This document shows positions 35,627 through 37,461 of a stretch of 37,461 nucleotides of DNA, piece by piece. How positions within the stretch are numbered: position 1 is the first letter of the stretch; each line of letters opens with the position of its first letter. Origin of the DNA: JAICTV01 sp035634055 (GTDB taxonomy: Bacteria > Planctomycetota > Phycisphaerae > Tepidisphaerales > Tepidisphaeraceae). The stretch is taken from the NCBI GenBank assembly GCA_035634055.1, contig DASQDR010000136.1, positions 1 to 37,461 on the forward strand. Reading direction: 5' to 3'. The notes beneath the pieces are model-generated. The model was given only the letters and a program-made list of their open reading frames with translations, was not told where the DNA came from and ran no database searches. The translations under genes and the position numbers were made by a program.

Positions 35627-36421
35627 TCACTTGGAGAAGAATCGCTTGACCGAGTAGACCGTCGCCGAGCGTTGCACCGCTGCGATGCTTTCCAGCAGCG
35701 GGATGTCCTTCGGGCAGACCTCGTCGCAGTTGCCGGCCTTGCCGCAGTCGGCGACGCCGCCCTTGTCCATCATGACGTCCAGCCGTTCGGCCTTCAGCGC
35801 CTTGCCGATCGGGTGCTCGTTGAACAGGCGGACCTGGCTGATGACGGCGGCGCCGACGAACTCGTTGGCGGGCGTGTACTGCGGGCACGCCTCCAGGCAG
35901 CAGCCGCACGAGATGCAGCGGCTCAGCGGGTAGCGCTCGTCGGCCAGTTCCTGAGACTGCGCGGGCCCGGGGCCGAGGTCGTAGGTGCCGTCGATCGGCA
36001 CCCACGCCTTGACGCGCTTCAGGTCGTTGAACAGCCGCTGGCGGTCGACGAACAGGTCGCGGACCATCGGGAACTTGGTCAACGGCTCGAGCGTGATCGG
36101 CTGGTCCAGCTTATCCACCAAGGCCGAGCACGACTGCCGCGTCTTGCCGTTGATCAGCATCGTGCAGGCGCCGCAGACCTCTTCGAGGCAGCCGGAATCC
36201 CAGACCGGCGGCGTGGTCTCCGTGCCGTCGATTGTCCGCGGGTGGGCGGCGATCCACTGGAGGCAGGAGATGATGTTCATGTTCGCCCGGTGGGGGACGT
36301 CAAACTCCTCCCAGCGGTGCGGCTTGTCCGGGGCGTCCTGGCGGCGGATTCGGATCCGAACGAGCTTGCCGGCGGAGGGGTCGGGCGCGCCGGCGGTGGC
36401 GGTCGTGGTGGCGGGATTCAT
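35627..36421 (-). CDS. sdhB: Succinate dehydrogenase/fumarate reductase iron-sulfur subunit
   Basis: A 264-residue subunit that passes electrons from the flavoprotein to quinone in complex II. The [2Fe-2S] ligands are C78, C83, C86 and C98 (SGCLEEVCGACTMLINGK). The [4Fe-4S] and [3Fe-4S] ligands come from CISCGCCLEACP (C169, C172, C175, C179) and CGKAGNCDEVCPKDIP (C226, C232, C236). The size and spacing match the Bacillus-type (non-classical) SdhB. It normally lies in an operon with sdhA and sdhC, but here the next gene upstream is unrelated and the next downstream is the sulfotransferase-like gene (85 bases away). Its own promoter supports single-gene expression. The flavoprotein must be encoded elsewhere. 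Confidence 0.95.
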   Translation of the reverse strand: MNPATTTATAGAPDPSAGKLVRIRIRRQDAPDKPHRWEEFDVPHRANMNIISCLQWIAAHPRTIDGTETTPPVWDSGCLEEVCGACTMLINGKTRQSCSALVDKLDQPITLEPLTKFPMVRDLFVDRQRLFNDLKRVKAWVPIDGTYDLGPGPAQSQELADERYPLSRCISCGCCLEACPQYTPANEFVGAAVISQVRLFNEHPIGKALKAERLDVMMDKGGVADCGKAGNCDEVCPKDIPLLESIAAVQRSATVYSVKRFFSK

Positions 36422-36433
36422 AAGTCTGACGGG

Positions 36434-36462
36434 ATGGTAAGGGCCGCCGGCGGGCAGGTCAA
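36434..36462 (-). promoter_or_regulatory. Promoter of sdhB
   Basis: -35 TTGACC (36457-36462), 17-base spacer, -10 TACCAT (36434-36439). The -10 ends 12 bases before the ATG at 36421, predicting a leader of about five bases. No SD is visible. Confidence 0.55.
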
Positions 36463-36503
36463 AGTGGCAAACTCAGGCCCGAGATCGAACGTGCGAACAG
36501 CCC

Positions 36504-36551
36504 GAGGACCGGGTGACGGCCGCGGGGGTGCGCGACCTTCACCCGGTCCTC
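36504..36551. repeat. 13-bp perfect inverted repeat
   Basis: GAGGACCGGGTGA (36504-36516) and its exact complement TCACCCGGTCCTC (36539-36551) are separated by 22 bases. It sits in the gap between the unknown partial gene and the sdhB promoter. There is no T-tract on either side, so it is not a standard terminator. It could be a rho-associated hairpin or a protein-binding site. Confidence 0.6.
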
Positions 36552-36595
36552 CGGTGCCCGCGGTGCGCGGACCTGATTGCCTGGCACCATACTGC

Positions 36596-37461
36596 TCAAC
36601 GCCCCGGCGGCGGCAGCGCGCCGCTGCCGACGGCAACGCCCTCGGCGGCGCGTTGCTGGCGCAACTGGTCTTGCAGCCCCTTGTAGAGGGCGTCGTCGCG
36701 GTCTCCCTTGAAGCTGCGGGTAACCATCTTCCCATCGTCGTCGATCAGCAGGATCTGCCAGTCGTCGGTGCGCGGGTCGGCGCGGAAGTCGACGACGGTC
36801 CAGCCGGTGCGGAAGTCGACGCCGTTCTTTAGCCCGCCGACGGTGTCGCCCGGCGAGACCGGGAACTTCTCCGACCGCTGCGCGCCCTTCTCAAACTTGA
36901 ACACCTCGAACGTGATCGAGTTGGCGGTGGGCGCCTTGCTGGTGGCGACGAAGAAGTTGACCAGCGGCGGGACCTTCACCTCGCTGCCCCAGTCGCTCCA
37001 CTCGCTGGCGAGGGCGAAGGTGGCCGAGAGGGCTTCGGGCTCCGTGACGTTGCCGGCGAACCAGACCGGGTTCTTGATCTTGTAGCGGACTCGGTAGCGG
37101 TAGGTCTTGCCGCCCTCGACGGTGTTGTCGTGCGCCCAGACGTCGATGAGCGGCAGGGCGGGCGGGCCGGCGGGGGTCTTGACGATCCACTTTGGGTCGC
37201 CGGGGTTGAAGTCGCCGGTGGGGTAGTCGGTGCCCGGCTGCGGGAGGTTCGCCGGGACCGCCACCGCGCCCATGCCGCCGCCGGGGTAGCCCCCCTCGAG
37301 CGTGTCGACCGGCCCGTCGTAAATGCCCGGAGGCGGCATGCCCGGGCGGTAGGGGGGGGCGCCGGCGGGACGGTAGCCGGGGGGGCGTCCCGCGGCGGTG
37401 ACGGCCGCGCCGCCGCCGCCGGGCGCGGGGGCGTACGACGGCTCGACCATGTCGCCGGGAA
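36596..37461 (-). CDS. Unknown protein with Pro/Gly-rich region and FN3-like domain (partial)
   Basis: The frame ends with TGA at 36596-36598 and is still open at the window edge. An ATG at 37450 exists, but the codons before it (PGD) continue the same composition, so the gene probably starts outside. The first 90 visible residues are rich in Pro, Gly and Tyr (APAPGGGG, RPPGYRPAGAPPYRPG), typical of a disordered linker. A folded part follows: LPLIDVWAHDNTVEGGKTYR and YRVRYKIKNPVW look like fibronectin-III-type strands, then a segment with NSITFEVFKFEKG and GWTVVDFRADPRTDDWQILL. The C-terminus is helical and charged, ending in a Pro/Gly tail. I do not recognise the family. The composition suggests an envelope or secretion-apparatus component, which is inference. 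Confidence 0.7.
   Translation of the reverse strand, partial: PGDMVEPSYAPAPGGGGAAVTAAGRPPGYRPAGAPPYRPGMPPPGIYDGPVDTLEGGYPGGGMGAVAVPANLPQPGTDYPTGDFNPGDPKWIVKTPAGPPALPLIDVWAHDNTVEGGKTYRYRVRYKIKNPVWFAGNVTEPEALSATFALASEWSDWGSEVKVPPLVNFFVATSKAPTANSITFEVFKFEKGAQRSEKFPVSPGDTVGGLKNGVDFRTGWTVVDFRADPRTDDWQILLIDDDGKMVTRSFKGDRDDALYKGLQDQLRQQRAAEGVAVGSGALPPPGR

Overview
The window is high-GC DNA that reads like a planctomycete (Planctomycetota, plausibly class Phycisphaerae). The indicators are a DUF1501 gene directly downstream of a PSCyt1/DUF1549/DUF1553 cytochrome-type gene, two proteins with LEPR-XLL-type N-terminal signatures, very large repeat-built surface proteins, and the long antisense open frames typical of GC-rich third positions. 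Most genes are on the minus strand. The organism is inferred from gene families only; no rRNA is present.

Layout. (1) Bases 1-12556, minus: one uninterrupted frame of more than 4,180 codons that runs off the left edge. It encodes a giant exported-type mosaic protein: LEPR-XLL-like signature, DUF4347, 11 CalX-like repeats, 7 short W/QDG repeats, 13 cadherin-like repeats plus variants, then a proline-rich stretch. (2) 12939-18712, minus: a Tat-exported DUF1501 protein and a 1,428-residue membrane-anchored PSCyt/DUF1549/DUF1553 protein, overlapping through a shared RBS. (3) 19148-20968, minus: a second LEPR-XLL protein, a beta-helix with two SdrD-B-like domains. (4) 21255-24698: a pteridine-reductase-like SDR, a small GNAT-like gene, tRNA-Leu(CAG) with its own promoter and a bidirectional terminator, and a lipoprotein/GH43 pair. 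(5) 24851-30482: translation genes. smpB and an in-frame GDPD-GlnRS frame are on plus; gltX is on minus. Between the two synthetases lies a MenA/MenT-like toxin-antitoxin pair whose toxin gene is frameshifted. (6) 30582-33713, minus: a membrane-lipid group (pssA, psd, fatty-acid desaturase). (7) 33867-37461, minus: a class IV aminotransferase-like protein without the usual lysine, paired with a sulfotransferase-like gene; an sdhB with no sdhA/sdhC beside it; and a partial unknown protein.

How the parts relate. The left third is cell-surface and extracellular. The centre concerns translation and its quality control: SmpB, GlnRS, GluRS, tRNA-Leu and a probable tRNA-targeting toxin relic. The right part makes phosphatidylserine, then phosphatidylethanolamine, and unsaturates acyl chains. 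Several genes have a -10-like box 6-12 bases before the start codon and little Shine-Dalgarno signal, which suggests leaderless or near-leaderless transcripts. The best candidates for something new are the GDPD-GlnRS fusion, the decayed MenAT-like pair between gltX and glnS, and the sulfotransferase/lysine-less aminotransferase pair.
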